Of a DNA stretch of 6,592 bases, positions 6,516 through 6,592 are shown one piece after another. The stretch is from assembly GCA_019245555.1 (NCBI GenBank), contig JAFARH010000389.1:1-6592 (forward strand), read 5' to 3'. Each line of letters opens with the position of its first letter. The stretch's first letter is position 1. A program made the translations under genes and the position numbers. Source of the DNA: Betaproteobacteria bacterium. Lineage in GTDB: Bacteria; Pseudomonadota; Gammaproteobacteria; Burkholderiales; SG8-39. The notes under the pieces are model-generated. The model ran no database searches and was not told the DNA's origin. It was given only the letters and a program-made list of their open reading frames with translations.

Positions 6516-6533
6516 ATGACGTTTTTATGACCG
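6516..6533 (-). promoter_or_regulatory. Probable PhoB-binding Pho box upstream of phnG
   Basis: The minus strand reads CGGTCATAAAAACGTCAT, matching 15 of 18 positions of the E. coli Pho box consensus CTGTCATAAAACTGTCAT. It contains two GTCAT direct repeats offset by 11 bases (6527-6531 and 6516-6520) around an A-rich spacer, the arrangement bound by a PhoB dimer in head-to-tail orientation. Its orientation is toward phnG, and it would replace the -35 element. In E. coli the phn operon is under PhoB control, so the context supports the call. It overlaps the start codon of the divergent gene at 6527. Confidence 0.72.
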
Positions 6534-6592
6534 CCCGTCTCGCCCTCTACTTCGCACCGCTGCCCGGCGCCTGGGCGCGCCTCGGAACTTCG
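6527..6592 (+). CDS. N-terminus of a divergent DUF1045-like putative phosphonate metabolism protein (cut by window edge)
   Basis: The first 22 codons of a plus-strand gene are visible, starting at an ATG and open to the window edge. The translation begins MTARLALYFAPLPGAWARL. A short N-terminal strand leading into YFAP, then a Pro/Gly turn and a Leu-Gly, resembles the start of the DUF1045 family (annotated as putative phosphonate metabolism protein), whose members are often encoded beside phn genes. Their function is not firmly known; they resemble 2H-type phosphoesterases. The head-to-head position next to phnG fits that. No good Shine-Dalgarno sequence precedes the ATG, and the start overlaps the Pho box. 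An upstream in-frame TTG at 6482 is possible but less likely. With only 22 residues the family call is tentative. Confidence 0.55.
   Translation, partial: MTARLALYFAPLPGAWARLGTS

Overview
The window is one compact carbon-phosphorus (C-P) lyase operon for using phosphonates as a phosphorus source, read right to left on the minus strand. The high GC content, GC-rich third codon positions and close agreement of every protein with the proteobacterial PhnG-M families point to a GC-rich proteobacterium. A betaproteobacterium is my best guess, but no 16S or other phylogenetic marker is present, so this is inference.

Layout in the direction of transcription (high to low coordinates). A likely PhoB box (6516-6533) sits just upstream of phnG. 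It is followed by phnG (6035-6490), phnH (5454-6038), phnI (4389-5453), phnJ (3554-4402), a PhnO-like GNAT acetyltransferase (3096-3557), phnK (2335-3099), phnL (1679-2338), phnM (546-1682) and phnC (1-546, cut by the window edge before its C-terminus). At the far right a divergent plus-strand gene begins at 6527. Only 22 codons are inside the window, but its N-terminus resembles the DUF1045 / 'putative phosphonate metabolism protein' family often found with phn genes. There is no stretch longer than about 30 bases without a gene, and I see no terminator, tRNA, insertion sequence, CRISPR array or long repeat.

How the genes work together (established for the E. coli enzymes). PhnC, with a PhnD binding protein and PhnE permease not in this window, would import phosphonates. 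The PhnO-like enzyme would N-acetylate aminoalkylphosphonates. PhnI with PhnG, PhnH and PhnL swaps the adenine of ATP for the phosphonate, giving ribose-1-phosphonate-5-triphosphate. PhnM removes pyrophosphate. PhnJ, a radical-SAM iron-sulfur enzyme, breaks the C-P bond. PhnK and PhnL are ABC-type ATPases attached to the PhnGHIJ core. The finishing enzymes PhnP (or a substitute) and PhnN are not in the window and may lie beyond the left edge or elsewhere.

Unusual relative to the E. coli order phnCDE-F-GHIJKLMNOP: the acetyltransferase is embedded between phnJ and phnK, phnC is at the distal end after phnM, and no PhnF-type regulator precedes phnG. Every junction overlaps by 1 to 14 bases or abuts, so translation is probably coupled throughout. 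This is a recognisable known system with a variant layout; I do not see an undescribed system here.
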